DNA of 64,000 nucleotides from Stenotrophomonas maltophilia (GTDB lineage Bacteria > Pseudomonadota > Gammaproteobacteria > Xanthomonadales > Xanthomonadaceae), in NCBI RefSeq assembly GCF_023518235.1, contig NZ_CP090423.1:3291001-3355000 (forward strand), in the 5' to 3' direction. Every line of letters starts with the position of its first letter. Positions within the stretch are counted from its first letter, which is position 1. This document shows positions 19,511 through 28,494 of the stretch, one piece after another. Below the pieces are notes generated by a model that ran no database searches, was not told the origin of the DNA, and worked only from the letters and a program-made list of their open reading frames with translations. The position numbers and the translations under genes are program-made.

Positions 19511-20752
19511 ATGCCTTCGTTGCGCCGTCTGTCCGTCGTGCTTGCCCTGGCGCTGTGCGCGCCGCTGTCAGCCCATGCCATCGAATTCAGCGCGCAGGAA
19601 CTGGCGCGAGCAAAGACCCTGCAGCAGCGTCTGGTCACCCTCGACAGCCATCTGGATACGCCGGCCAACTTCGGCCGCAGCGGCTTTGACATCGAACAGC
19701 GCCACGACCGCAACGCGCTGTCACAGGTGGATTACCCGCGCATGGTCGAAGGCGCGCTGGACGGCGGCTTCTGGGCGATCTACACCGACCAGGGCGACCG
19801 CAGCGCCGCTGCACATCTGGCCGAACGTGACCACGGCCTGCAGCGGTTGATGCAGATCCGCGAAATGTTGGCGGCCCATCCCGGGCGTTTCGCGCTGGCG
19901 TTGACCGCCGATGACGCGGCGCGGATCAAGGCTTCCGGCAAGCGCGTGGTCTACATCAGCATGGAAAACGCCAGCCCGCTGGTGGCCGACCCGAGCCTGC
20001 TCTCGTTCTACCACCGCGCCGGCCTCCGCCTGCTCAGCACCGTGCACTTCGCCAACAACGAGTTCGCCGATTCGGCCACCGACCCCAAGGGTGCGGAATG
20101 GAAAGGCCTGAGCCCGGCCGGCAAGGAACTGGTGCGGCAGGCGGTGAAGCTGGGCATCGTCATCGACCAGTCGCATGCCTCGGATGCGGTGTTCGATGAC
20201 CTGCTGGCGATGATGCCGGTGCCGTTCGTGCTCTCGCACAGTTCGGCCAAGGCGGTCTACGACCACCCGCGCAACCTCGATGATGCACGCCTGCGCAAGC
20301 TGGCCAAGGCCGGTGGCGTGATCCAGGTCAATGCCTATGGCGGTTATCTGATCGACACCGCCAAGACGCCCGAGCGCAAGCTGGCCGAGGAAGCGCTGAG
20401 CAAGCAACTGGGCGGCTGGGAAGGGATGGGCATCGAGCAGGGTGTCGCGCTGCTCAAGGCCGAGCAGGCGCTGGACCACGAGCACCCGGTGCGCCACGCC
20501 AGCCTGGACGACTTCTTCGCCCACTTCGAGCACATTCTCAAGGTGGTCGGCCCCGAACACGTGGGCATCGGCCTGGACTGGGACGGCGGCGGCGGCCTGA
20601 GCGATCTGCCTGATGTCAGCCAGCTGCCGAAGATCACCGCCTGGCTGCTGCGCAAGGGCTACACCGAGCAGCAGATTGCCGGCATCTGGGGCGGCAACCT
20701 GCTGCGGGTGATGCGCCAGGCGCAGGACTACGCGGCAACGCAGGGCGGCTGA
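19511..20752 (+). CDS. Peptidase M19 family membrane dipeptidase, secreted
   Basis: M19 (renal dipeptidase) enzymes are zinc hydrolases that cut dipeptides, including some D-amino-acid dipeptides. The 413-aa product has a Sec signal peptide ending near SAHA at about residue 18. The metal site starts with TLDSHLDTP (the HxD motif), followed by a Glu-centred STHE-equivalent region (YISMENASPL), VIDQSHASD and VLSHSSAKAVYDHPRN, all characteristic of the family. The C-terminal part has HVGIGLDWDGGGG. The ATG at 19511 is chosen because it begins the signal peptide. It is likely periplasmic and monocistronic. Confidence 0.9.
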   Translation: MPSLRRLSVVLALALCAPLSAHAIEFSAQELARAKTLQQRLVTLDSHLDTPANFGRSGFDIEQRHDRNALSQVDYPRMVEGALDGGFWAIYTDQGDRSAAAHLAERDHGLQRLMQIREMLAAHPGRFALALTADDAARIKASGKRVVYISMENASPLVADPSLLSFYHRAGLRLLSTVHFANNEFADSATDPKGAEWKGLSPAGKELVRQAVKLGIVIDQSHASDAVFDDLLAMMPVPFVLSHSSAKAVYDHPRNLDDARLRKLAKAGGVIQVNAYGGYLIDTAKTPERKLAEEALSKQLGGWEGMGIEQGVALLKAEQALDHEHPVRHASLDDFFAHFEHILKVVGPEHVGIGLDWDGGGGLSDLPDVSQLPKITAWLLRKGYTEQQIAGIWGGNLLRVMRQAQDYAATQGG

Positions 20753-20767
20753 GCGCCCTGAGGAAAT

Positions 20768-20847
20768 GCCGGCCAGCGGCCGGCACTACCCGTGATGCCA
20801 AAGCAGGATGGCTGAGCGCCCTGCGGTAGTGCCGGCCGCTGGCCGGC
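20768..20847. repeat. SMAG-type repeat pair
   Basis: Two inverted GCCGGCCAGCGGCCGGC hairpins, one ending in CTAC and the other led by GTAG, face each other between the convergent dipeptidase and permease genes. The layout is that of a bidirectional transcript end. Confidence 0.75.
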
Positions 20848-20863
20848 ATACCCGGTGATGCGT

Positions 20864-22291
20864 TTACTTCGCGATCAACGCATTGCGGCGGCTGTACAGG
20901 AAGTACAGCACCAGGCCGACCAGGTTCCACAGCAGGAAGTACAGCTGGGTGCTGTGCGGCAGGCTGATGAACAGGTAGATGCAGCCCAGCGCGGCCAGCG
21001 GGCCGACCACGAAGGCCAGCGGCGTACGGAAGGTACGCTCGCGGTTCGGCTCGCGCAGGCGCAGCACCACCAGGCAGATGCCCACCGCAGTGAACGCGGC
21101 CAGGGTACCGGCGTTGGCCAGCGCGGCGATCTCGTCCAGGCGCGCCACACCGGCCAGCGCCGACACCACCACTGCGGTGAACAGCGTGGTCGCCACCGGC
21201 GTGCCGGTGCGTGCGTTGACCTTGGACAGGCCACGCGGCAGCAGGCCGTCGCGGCTCATCACGAAGAAGATGCGGCTCTGGCCGTACAGGAAGGCCAGCA
21301 GCACCGTCGGCAGCGCGATGATCGCGATCACGCCGATCACCATCGCCGCAGTCGGATGGCCCAGCTGGCGCATGATCAGCGCCAGCGGCTCGGCGCTGTG
21401 GCCGAACACGGCGTAGCTCATCGCACCCACGGCGGCCAGCGCCACCAGCACGTAGACGATGGTGCAGCCGATCATCGAACCGATGATGCCGATCGACAGG
21501 TCGCGGCCCGGGTTCTTGGTTTCCTCGGCGGCGGTCGAAATCGCATCGAAGCCGTAGAAGGCGAAGAAGATGATCGCCGCCGCCGCCATCACGCCGTGTT
21601 CGACGCCATCAGGGCCGATCGACTTGGCAAAGCCATAGGGCATGAACGGCTGCAGGTTGGCGCTGTCGAACGCCGGCAGTGCCACGGCCACGAAGATCGC
21701 CAGCGCGATCAGTTTGAACACCACCAGGATGGCGTTGAGGGTGGCGCTTTCCTTGGTGCCGGCCATCAGCATGCCGGCCACCAGCCAGGTGATGACGATC
21801 GCCGGCAGGTTGATCATGCCGCCTTCCACGTGCGGGCCGGCCGCAAGCCAGGCCGGCAGGTGCACGTTCCAGCCGAACTGGGTGTGCACCCATTCGAGGA
21901 ATCCGACGAAGTAGCCCGACCAGCCCACGGCCACCGTACTCACCACCAGCGAGTACTCCAGGATCAGGCTCCAGCCCACCACCCAGGCGAACACCTCGCC
22001 CAGCGCGCTGTAACTGTAGGTATAGGCACTGCCGGCAGCCGGCATCATCGTCGACAGCTCGGCGTAGGACAGCGCCGCGCAGGCGCAGACCGCGCCGGCG
22101 ATGGCAAAGGAGATCAGCACCGCCGGGCCGGCCAGGTTGGCACCGACGCCGATCAGCGTGTAGATGCCGGTGCCGACGATGGCACCGATGCCCAGCGCGA
22201 TCAGGTGCGGCCAGCTGAGCGTGGGAACCAGGCGCCTGCCGGCTTCATGGACGGTGACGGAATCTAGGGACTTGCGCCGGAGCAGGGACAT
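20864..22291 (-). CDS. APC superfamily amino-acid permease
   Basis: The 475-aa protein has twelve or more hydrophobic helices. The first shows the consensus HLIALGIGAIVGTGIYTLIG that marks the APC substrate-binding unwound helix, and SYAELSTMMPAAGSAYTYSYS follows at helix 3 (quoted in part). This layout fits the cationic amino-acid transporter (YfnA/CAT-like) subgroup. The ATG at 22291 precedes a short basic N-terminus; the longer open frame upstream has no signal of being coding. It probably imports or exchanges amino acids across the inner membrane; the substrate cannot be fixed from the sequence. Confidence 0.9.
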   Translation of the reverse strand: MSLLRRKSLDSVTVHEAGRRLVPTLSWPHLIALGIGAIVGTGIYTLIGVGANLAGPAVLISFAIAGAVCACAALSYAELSTMMPAAGSAYTYSYSALGEVFAWVVGWSLILEYSLVVSTVAVGWSGYFVGFLEWVHTQFGWNVHLPAWLAAGPHVEGGMINLPAIVITWLVAGMLMAGTKESATLNAILVVFKLIALAIFVAVALPAFDSANLQPFMPYGFAKSIGPDGVEHGVMAAAAIIFFAFYGFDAISTAAEETKNPGRDLSIGIIGSMIGCTIVYVLVALAAVGAMSYAVFGHSAEPLALIMRQLGHPTAAMVIGVIAIIALPTVLLAFLYGQSRIFFVMSRDGLLPRGLSKVNARTGTPVATTLFTAVVVSALAGVARLDEIAALANAGTLAAFTAVGICLVVLRLREPNRERTFRTPLAFVVGPLAALGCIYLFISLPHSTQLYFLLWNLVGLVLYFLYSRRNALIAK

Positions 22292-22448
22292 GCAGGCCTC
22301 GGAAGGGGTGACTGAGAACGACAAGTCCCCGAGTGTGACCGAACGCAGCGCAGCATTGCCACTGACGGGGGTCATGCCCGACCCGTCGCGCGCTGTACCG
22401 CGAGCAGTCTGCCGGAATCGGCATAAAGGGCCGTCGGCCGGTGCTGCG

Positions 22449-22868
22449 CTATCGGGCGCTGGGCCAGTGGCAGCCGTGTTCCTGCCAGGCCTCGGGAGCA
22501 TCGTGGAAGGCGGTGGTGCGGCCGTCGCGGGCGCGTTGGTAGCTCAACTCCAGCACCAGCGCGCCCTGGGTGCTCAACCGGTAGTGGCCGTTGAGGCGCC
22601 CGTCGATGCGCTCTTCCCACACGCTGTCGAACTGGTAGGGGCGATCTTCGGCCAGCACCGTGGTCTCCAGCGCAACCCGGCGCAGCGTCAGGCGCTCATG
22701 CTGGCCGGCGTAGCGCACATCGGCGCCACCGTCATCCAGCCAGCGCCATTCCAGATGGATGCGGTCATCGCGACCGCCGCTCAGGCAGCGATGGTCCTGC
22801 ACGGTGGCGGCCGAGGCAGCACCGGCCGTCAACAGCAACGCGCCGACCGCGGCCCGCCAGGCCTTCAC
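22449..22868 (-). CDS. Secreted protein of unknown function
   Basis: The 139-aa product starts with a GTG that overlaps the stop of the LysE-type gene (GTGA), so translation is probably coupled. The N-terminus is a good Sec signal peptide with cleavage after ASA near residue 20. The mature part is about 120 residues with two cysteines, one near each end, that could form a disulfide. It is predicted to be mainly beta-strand from the alternating pattern. I do not recognise the family. It may be a small periplasmic accessory protein co-expressed with the exporter. Confidence 0.7.
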   Translation of the reverse strand: MKAWRAAVGALLLTAGAASAATVQDHRCLSGGRDDRIHLEWRWLDDGGADVRYAGQHERLTLRRVALETTVLAEDRPYQFDSVWEERIDGRLNGHYRLSTQGALVLELSYQRARDGRTTAFHDAPEAWQEHGCHWPSAR

Positions 22869-23494
22869 CCGTTCAACCCCAGGCGGATGCCGAAGCCGAC
22901 CAGGAACAGGCCGGCCACGCGGCGCAGCGCATCGCTGATGCGTGGATGCTGGATCAAGCGGCGGCGGGCCAGGTTGCCCACCCCGATCAGCATCGAGCAG
23001 TACCCAATGCTGACCACCAGGATGATGCCGGCCAGCGCGCCGAAGGTGGCGATGCCCTGGTGTGCCTTGGGATCGATGAACAACGGCAGGAACGCCATGT
23101 AGAACAGGATTGCCTTCGGGTTGAGCAGGCTGACCAGGATCGCCTGCTGGAAATAGCGGCCGGGCTGCATGCGGATGGGACCGGCGTCACCGCCCTCGTG
23201 CTTCGGGGTACGCAGCAGGCTGATGCCGACCCAGACCAGGTAGGCCGCACCCAGGTACTGCACGGCGTGGAACACCAGCGGATTGGCCTTGAGCAGCGCG
23301 GCCACGCCGGCCAGGGCCAGCCACATCAGGATCTGGTCGCCGACCAGCAGGCCGGCCAGCGCGGTGTAGCCGCCACGTACGCCACCTCGTCCGGTGGCGG
23401 TCAGCAGGGTGAACGTGCCGGGGCCGGGCAGGGCGAGAAACACCAGCACGGCGACCAGAAACGTCCACAGGTCCTGGATGCCCATCCACGGCAT
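22865..23494 (-). CDS. LysE/RhtB family amino-acid exporter
   Basis: The 209-aa product has six predicted helices and the family start of helix 1, FLALPGPGTFTLLTATGRGG, with the conserved PGP. Later come GAAYLVWVGISLLR and the NPKAILFYMAFLP motif, both typical of LysE/RhtB exporters of amino acids and related small molecules. The ATG at 23494 is chosen; the frame upstream overlaps the LysR gene and is not coding. It lies 14 bp after the LysR-type regulator on the same strand, so that regulator may control it. Family-level identification is secure; the exported compound is unknown. Confidence 0.9.
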   Translation of the reverse strand: MPWMGIQDLWTFLVAVLVFLALPGPGTFTLLTATGRGGVRGGYTALAGLLVGDQILMWLALAGVAALLKANPLVFHAVQYLGAAYLVWVGISLLRTPKHEGGDAGPIRMQPGRYFQQAILVSLLNPKAILFYMAFLPLFIDPKAHQGIATFGALAGIILVVSIGYCSMLIGVGNLARRRLIQHPRISDALRRVAGLFLVGFGIRLGLNG

Positions 23495-23508
23495 GGCGGT
23501 GTTCTCTC

Positions 23509-24480
23509 TTACGGGGGGCCGCCATTGTCGGCCAGCACCGGAACGGGCGACAGGGGGCCGGCGAGTCCATCGGGCATGCCAGACAGCAGCGGTTGCAGGT
23601 GCTGGCGCAGCTGCGCGTGCAACTGCCGCACCGCCGGCGAGAACTGCTTGCGGTGCGGGCACACCAGCTGCAGCGGAATGTGGCTGCCAACGCCATCGAG
23701 CAGCAACTGCAGGCGCCCGGCCAGCACGTCCTCGCGCAGGTCCAGCCAGGATTTGTAGGTGATGCCTTCGCCGGCCACCGCCCAGCGCCGCACCACGTCG
23801 GCGTCATCGCAGACCAGCGGGCCACGCACCGGCACCACCACGCGGCGCCCGTCGACCTCGAACGACCAGCGATCGTAGGCGCGGCCGCTGAGCTGGTAGA
23901 CCAGGCAATCATGCTCGCGCAGGTCATCCAGCCGCGCAGGCATGCCGCGCCGCTGCAGGTAATCGGGCGAGGCGGCCAGCACACGGCGGTTGCCCTCCAG
24001 CAGTGGCAGGGCGACATAGCTGGCGTCATCGAAGTGGCCGATGCGGATCGCCACATCCACCGGGTCGCGGAACACATCGGCCACTTCATCGGACAGACGC
24101 AGGTGCAGGCGCAACCGCGGGTGCGCGGCACGGAATGCGGTCAGCCACGGCAGCAGCAGGTTGCGACCGAAGTCCGACGGTGCCGACAGCTGCAGGGTGC
24201 CATGCAGGTCGGCGTCCTCGCCCTGCACCCGGGCCTGGCCTTCGCGCAGGGTGACCAGCACCTCCTGCGCATACGGCAGGTACAGCGCGCCCTCGCCGGT
24301 CAGGCGCAGGCTGCGGGTGGTGCGCACGAACAAGCGCAGGTCCAGCTCGCGCTCCAGCCGCGCCACCGCGGCCGCGACCTGCCCGGGCAGCAGATCGGCT
24401 TCGCGCGCGGCCTGCGAGAAGCTGCCCAGCGCAGCGGTGCGGACGAACAGGTGCAGGTCATCGAAGCGGATCATCTTCAT
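23509..24480 (-). CDS. LysR family transcriptional regulator
   Basis: The 323-aa protein has the winged helix-turn-helix at residues about 4-62 (DDLHLFVRTAALGSFSQAAREADL in part, then VAAAVARLERELDLRLFVRTTRSLRLTGEG) and a periplasmic-binding-like effector domain after it. It is divergent from the oxidoreductase gene, with a 91-bp gap that should hold both promoters and the LysR binding site, and it is directly upstream of the LysE-type gene. Regulation of either neighbour is plausible. The start at 24480 matches the normal N-terminal length of the family; the longer frame overlaps the divergent gene. Confidence 0.93.
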   Translation of the reverse strand: MKMIRFDDLHLFVRTAALGSFSQAAREADLLPGQVAAAVARLERELDLRLFVRTTRSLRLTGEGALYLPYAQEVLVTLREGQARVQGEDADLHGTLQLSAPSDFGRNLLLPWLTAFRAAHPRLRLHLRLSDEVADVFRDPVDVAIRIGHFDDASYVALPLLEGNRRVLAASPDYLQRRGMPARLDDLREHDCLVYQLSGRAYDRWSFEVDGRRVVVPVRGPLVCDDADVVRRWAVAGEGITYKSWLDLREDVLAGRLQLLLDGVGSHIPLQLVCPHRKQFSPAVRQLHAQLRQHLQPLLSGMPDGLAGPLSPVPVLADNGGPP

Positions 24481-24571
24481 TGCTGGAGTGAAAGTGATGC
24501 CCGATTCTGCGCCTTTCTGAAGGGCCGTGCGCGGCGCAACCTGTCGCCTCCTTCCCCACTGGACCGCCACC

Positions 24572-25579
24572 ATGCGCGCCATTGCCTATACCCACGCCGG
24601 CCTGCCGATCGAAGATGCCCAGGCCCTGATCGACATCGAACTGGAACTGCCCCAGCCTGGCCCGCGCGACCTGCGCGTGGCGGTGCGCGCGGTGGCGGTC
24701 AATCCGGTCGACACCAAGGTGCGCCGGGGCGTGGCCACCGACGGCCCGCGCGTGCTGGGCTGGGATGCGGTCGGCATCGTCGACGCGGTCGGCAGCGAGG
24801 TGACCCTGTTCCAGCCCGGCGACGCGGTCTACTACGCCGGTGTGATCGACCGCCCGGGCAGCAACGCCGAGTACCAGCTGGTGGACGAGCGCAGCGTCGG
24901 CCACAAGCCGGCCAGCCTCGACGATGCCGCCGCCGCCGCATTGCCGCTGACCGCGATCACCGCCTGGGAGCTGCTGTTCGACCGCCTGCGCATTCCCGAA
25001 GGCGGTGGCGAGGGCCAGACCCTGCTGGTGATCGGTGCAGCCGGTGGTGTCGGTTCGATCCTGGTGCAGCTGGCGCGGAAGCTGACGAAGTTGACCGTGA
25101 TCGGCACCGCCTCGCGTCCGGATACCCAGGACTGGGTGTACGCGATGGGCGCCCACCACGTCATCGACCACAGCCAGCCACTGGCCGAGGGTCTGGCACG
25201 GCTGGGCATCAGCGAGGTGCAGCACGTGGCCAGCCTGACCCATTCGGACCAGCACTACGCGCAGATCGTCGAGCTGCTGGCGCCGCAGGGCCAGTTCGGT
25301 CTGATCGATGATCCGGGCCAGGTGGATGTGATGGCGCTCAAGCGCAAGGCGCTGTCGCTGCACTGGGAGTCGATGTTCACCCGCCCGCTGTACAGGACGG
25401 CGGACATGCAGCGCCAGCACGAGCTGTTGAACCGGGTGGCCGAGCTGATCGATGCCGGTGTGCTGCAGACCACCCTCGGCGAGCACTTCGGCCGCATCGA
25501 AGCGGCCAACCTGCGGCGCGCCCATGCGCTGCTGGAGAGCCACCGCGCCAAGGGCAAGATCGTGCTGGAAGGCTGGTAA
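24572..25579 (+). CDS. Zinc-type alcohol dehydrogenase-like / quinone oxidoreductase family protein
   Basis: The 335-aa protein belongs to the MDR superfamily. It has an N-terminal GroES-like domain (VNPVDTKVRRG, then LGWDAVGIV) and a Rossmann domain with GAAGGVGSILVQLARK near residue 155, which binds NADPH. The zinc-binding Cys/His cluster of true alcohol dehydrogenases is not seen, so it is more likely a zinc-free quinone or enoyl reductase. The ATG at 24572 gives the standard N-terminus. It is divergent from the LysR gene, which may regulate it. It ends at a palindromic element shared with the convergent GST gene. Confidence 0.88.
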   Translation: MRAIAYTHAGLPIEDAQALIDIELELPQPGPRDLRVAVRAVAVNPVDTKVRRGVATDGPRVLGWDAVGIVDAVGSEVTLFQPGDAVYYAGVIDRPGSNAEYQLVDERSVGHKPASLDDAAAAALPLTAITAWELLFDRLRIPEGGGEGQTLLVIGAAGGVGSILVQLARKLTKLTVIGTASRPDTQDWVYAMGAHHVIDHSQPLAEGLARLGISEVQHVASLTHSDQHYAQIVELLAPQGQFGLIDDPGQVDVMALKRKALSLHWESMFTRPLYRTADMQRQHELLNRVAELIDAGVLQTTLGEHFGRIEAANLRRAHALLESHRAKGKIVLEGW

Positions 25580-25603
25580 GGCCCGGTTTTCTCCTGCGTC
25601 GTT

Positions 25604-25643
25604 GGGGTCAGATCCCTTTCCCTTTGGGAAAGGATCTGACCCC
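25604..25643. terminator. GGGGTC...GACCCC palindrome between convergent genes
   Basis: A perfect inverted repeat, GGGGTCAGATCCCTTTCC facing GGAAAGGATCTGACCCC with a short loop, lies in the 68-bp gap between the converging oxidoreductase and GST genes. It can act as a bidirectional terminator. Its outer arms are shared with three other elements near 42.3-42.9 kb, so it belongs to a dispersed repeat family. Confidence 0.65.
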
Positions 25644-25647
25644 TGCC

Positions 25648-26253
25648 TCAGGCCACGCCGTTGTCGACGTATTCGGCGAAACCGGGCTGTTGGTGCAGGC
25701 GCTCGAACCAGGCCTCCACGTTGGACAGTGCAGGCCTGTCGCCGGGCGTGCTGCGCCAGCGCTGGGTCGACAGGCCCAGCACGATGTCGGCCAGGGTGAA
25801 TGCACTGCCGGTGACATGGGCCCGGCCATCGGCCAACTGCGCGTCGAGCACGCCCATCAGCCGGTTCCACTGTGCCCAGCTGGCCTCGGCGCGGGCGTCA
25901 TCCGGGTAGTCCGGGTGTTGCCGTACCCGGGCCATGAACACCTGGCGCCAGGCACTGTTGAGGTCGCTGGCCTGCCAATCCATCCACTGCTCCACCTGCG
26001 CACGCGCCTGCAGCGCAACCGGCAGCAGGTCGTCGCGGCCGGCGCGGGCGGCCAGGTAGCGGCAGATGCTGTTGGACTCCCACAGCACGAAGTCTCCGTC
26101 GCGCAGCACCGGCACCTGCCGGTTCGGGTTGAGCGCGGCCAGCAGATCCGCTGGCGGTGCCGGTTCGTGCTGCACCGGCTGATCCAGCCCGGCGCATAGC
26201 CACAGCACCTTGCGCACGTTGATCGAGGTCGGTTTTCCGTACAGTTCCAGCAT
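25648..26253 (-). CDS. Glutathione S-transferase family protein
   Basis: The 201-aa product has an N-terminal thioredoxin-like domain (LYGKPTSINVRKVLWLCAGL, then NPNRQVPVLRDGDFVLWESNSI in part, with the cis-Pro and the Glu-Ser glutathione-binding pair) and a C-terminal all-helical domain with LADIVLG near residue 165. It fits the Gst family that conjugates or reduces glutathione adducts in the cytoplasm. The ATG at 26253 begins the beta1 strand; a longer frame from 26280 adds nine residues without support. It is divergent from rmuC over a 44-bp gap. Confidence 0.9.
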   Translation of the reverse strand: MLELYGKPTSINVRKVLWLCAGLDQPVQHEPAPPADLLAALNPNRQVPVLRDGDFVLWESNSICRYLAARAGRDDLLPVALQARAQVEQWMDWQASDLNSAWRQVFMARVRQHPDYPDDARAEASWAQWNRLMGVLDAQLADGRAHVTGSAFTLADIVLGLSTQRWRSTPGDRPALSNVEAWFERLHQQPGFAEYVDNGVA

Positions 26254-26297
26254 GGCCCGGCGCAGCGTTTGAGACGGCACCAGCCTACACTTGCCCC

Positions 26298-27833
26298 ATG
26301 CAAACCGAATCCCTGCTCATCGGCGGCCTTCTATTGGCCGTGCTCATCCTGCAGCTGGTCGCCCTGCTGCGGCGCCCGCCCCACGACCGCCTGGAACAGG
26401 CGGTTCGCGAGGAGGCGCGGGCCGGGCGCAGCGAACTGCGCGAACAGCTGGACACCTTCGCCCGCGCGCTGACCGATCTGTCCACGCGTACCGACCAGCG
26501 GCTGGACCTGCTGCGCGAGGCCCTGGGCGAGGACGCCCGCAAGGCGCGCGCCGAGTCCGCCGAAAGCCAGCAGCGCGGCGCTGCATTGATGGGCCAGCGC
26601 CTGCAGGAACTGCGTGGCCAGCTGGATACCTTTGGCCAGCAGCAGGAGGCGCGCATCCATGCCTTCGGCCAGCAGCTGCAGGAACTGACCACGCGCACCG
26701 ACAGCCAGCTCGGTGCCCTGCGCCAGACCCAGATGGACGATGCACGCAAGGGCCGCGAGGAGGGCGCGCAGTCGCAGCAGCGCCTGACCGAGAACCTGGG
26801 CCAGCGGCTGCAGGAGCTGACCCAGCGCAACGAGCAGCGTATCGCCGAGATGCGCACGACGCTGGAAGAACAGCTGCGTGCGCTGCAGAGCGACAACGCA
26901 CAGAAGCTGGAACAGATGCGCGTGACCGTGGACGAGAAGCTGCAGTCCACGCTGGAAACCCGCCTGGGCCAGTCCTTCAAGCTGGTCTCCGAGCGCCTGG
27001 AGCAGGTCCAGCGCGGCCTCGGTGAGATGCAGCAGCTGGCCACCGGCGTGGGCGACCTCAAGCGCGTGCTGACCAACGTCAAGACGCGCGGCAGCTGGGG
27101 TGAAGTGCAGCTGGAGAACATCCTCGAGCAGACCCTGATCCAGGAGCAGTACGCGCGCGCGGTGAAGGTGCGCCCGGACAGCGGGGAAATGGTCGACATC
27201 GCCGTGCGCCTGCCGGGGCGCAGCAGCGACGACACGCCGGTGTGGCTGCCGATCGACTCCAAGTTCCCGCGCGAAGACTATGAGCGCCTTCTGGACGCGC
27301 AGGAGCAGGGCGACGCAGAACTGGTGCGCGTGCAGGGCGCGCAGCTGGAGCGCGCGGTGAAGGTGCAGGCCAAGTCCATCTGCGAGAAGTACATCGTGCC
27401 GCCGCACACTACCGATTTCGCGGTGATGTTCCTGCCGACCGAAGGGCTGTATGCCGAGGTGATCCGCCGCCCCGGCCTGGTGGACCTGCTGCAGCGCGAC
27501 CACCGCGTGGTGGTCGCCGGGCCGACCACCATCACCGCACTGCTCAACAGCCTGCAGATGGGTTTCCGCACCCTGGCCATCGAGAAGCGGTCCAGCGAAG
27601 TGTGGAGCCTGCTGGGCGCGGTGAAGACCGAGTTCGGCAAGTTCGGCGACGTGCTCGACAATGTGAAGGCCAAGCTCGATCAGGCCAGCAAGCAGATCGA
27701 CCAGACCGGCGTGCGCACCCGCGCGATCGCCCGCAAGCTGCGCGATGTCGAATCGCTGCCGGTCGAGCAGAGCCGGCAGCTGCTGCCCGATGCGCTGTCG
27801 GCCGACGACAGTGGCGACGGTGAAGAAACCTGA
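26298..27833 (+). CDS. rmuC: DNA recombination protein RmuC
   Basis: RmuC limits inversions between short repeats and is a predicted nuclease-like protein. The 511-aa product has an N-terminal membrane anchor (LLIGGLLLAVLILQLVALL), a long coiled coil rich in Gln, Glu and Arg (about 35-240, with repeated LQELT units), and the conserved RmuC domain (about 240-470). Motifs in that domain include RGSWGEVQLENILE, PIDSKFPREDYERLL and MFLPTEGLYAEV. There is no Shine-Dalgarno sequence; a TACACT element (26286-26291) ends 6 nt before the ATG, the same spacing as at the RlmI-type gene, which suggests a leaderless transcript. Confidence 0.95.
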   Translation: MQTESLLIGGLLLAVLILQLVALLRRPPHDRLEQAVREEARAGRSELREQLDTFARALTDLSTRTDQRLDLLREALGEDARKARAESAESQQRGAALMGQRLQELRGQLDTFGQQQEARIHAFGQQLQELTTRTDSQLGALRQTQMDDARKGREEGAQSQQRLTENLGQRLQELTQRNEQRIAEMRTTLEEQLRALQSDNAQKLEQMRVTVDEKLQSTLETRLGQSFKLVSERLEQVQRGLGEMQQLATGVGDLKRVLTNVKTRGSWGEVQLENILEQTLIQEQYARAVKVRPDSGEMVDIAVRLPGRSSDDTPVWLPIDSKFPREDYERLLDAQEQGDAELVRVQGAQLERAVKVQAKSICEKYIVPPHTTDFAVMFLPTEGLYAEVIRRPGLVDLLQRDHRVVVAGPTTITALLNSLQMGFRTLAIEKRSSEVWSLLGAVKTEFGKFGDVLDNVKAKLDQASKQIDQTGVRTRAIARKLRDVESLPVEQSRQLLPDALSADDSGDGEET

Positions 27834-27904
27834 GCCACGCTGACACGCCGCCTGCATCGTCCATGCGTATGCTGGCGGCCTGTCCGCCGCGTTCGGGTGC
27901 CGCC

Positions 27905-28294
27905 ATGCATTCTCGCCTCTGTATCAGCCTGCTCCTGTCCGCCGTGCTCGCCGCCTGCAGCAGTGCGCCGCCGGCTCCACCTGCTGCGGACGCAACCGAC
28001 AGCCCGCAGGCCGCCGAGGCCTACCAGGAGGCACGCGATGTCGACTGCCAGGCCGCCGGCGGCACGCTGCAACGGCTCGGCCGCCTGCAGCGGTTGCAGT
28101 GCGTGATTCCCTATGCCGACGCCGGCAAGGCCTGCAGCCGCAAGAGCGATTGCACGGGCCAGTGCCTGGCCACCGGCGAAGTGGCCGCCGGCATCGCCAC
28201 CACCGGCACCTGCCAGCGCGATGCCCGCCAGAACTTCGGCTGCCGCCAGCGCGTTGATGAGGGCAAAGCGCAGGGCACGATCTGCGTGGATTGA
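27905..28294 (+). CDS. Small Cys-rich lipoprotein of unknown function
   Basis: The 129-aa product starts with a lipoprotein signal (lipobox LAAC, Cys18) followed by a Ser/Pro/Ala linker. The mature part has about eight cysteines in a pattern such as DCQAAGG, LQCVIPYADAGKACSRKSDCTGQC and NFGCRQRVDEGKAQGTICVD, so it should be disulfide-stabilised outside the cytoplasm. The ATG at 27905 is chosen because an upstream ATG would spoil the signal peptide. I do not recognise a named family. It stands alone downstream of rmuC, 71 bp away, and is followed by SMAG repeats. Confidence 0.72.
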   Translation: MHSRLCISLLLSAVLAACSSAPPAPPAADATDSPQAAEAYQEARDVDCQAAGGTLQRLGRLQRLQCVIPYADAGKACSRKSDCTGQCLATGEVAAGIATTGTCQRDARQNFGCRQRVDEGKAQGTICVD

Positions 28295-28310
28295 TGAAAC
28301 TGCCGCGATT

Positions 28311-28381
28311 GCCGGCCAGCGGCCGGCATTACCGCGTCAGAGATGTGCGTGGGTTGACGGTAGTGCCGGCCGCTGGCCGGC
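28311..28381. repeat. SMAG-type repeat pair
   Basis: Two GCCGGCCAGCGGCCGGC-type hairpins in opposite orientation, the first ending in TTAC and the second led by GTAG, lie between the lipoprotein and the glutathione peroxidase gene. Confidence 0.7.
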
Positions 28382-28416
28382 AACGGCATCAACGCTCGCG
28401 ATCGCGCGTGAATCCC

Positions 28417-28437
28417 GTCGAGCAAGCTCGACGCTAC
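28417..28437. repeat. SMAG-type half element
   Basis: CGTCGAGCAAGCTCGACGCTAC is a single hairpin ending in CTAC, just upstream of the glutathione peroxidase gene. Confidence 0.6.
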
Positions 28438-28494
28438 GGGCATCGCACAGCGCTATGCTGGTGGGCCATTCCCCGCCGTAGCCGGAGCCTCCGC

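Noticed and set aside
20864..22501. Extended N-terminus of the amino-acid permease to 22501
   Set aside because: The additional 70 residues are hydrophilic and Pro/Arg-rich, and the permease family begins near the MSLLRRKSLDS start at 22291.
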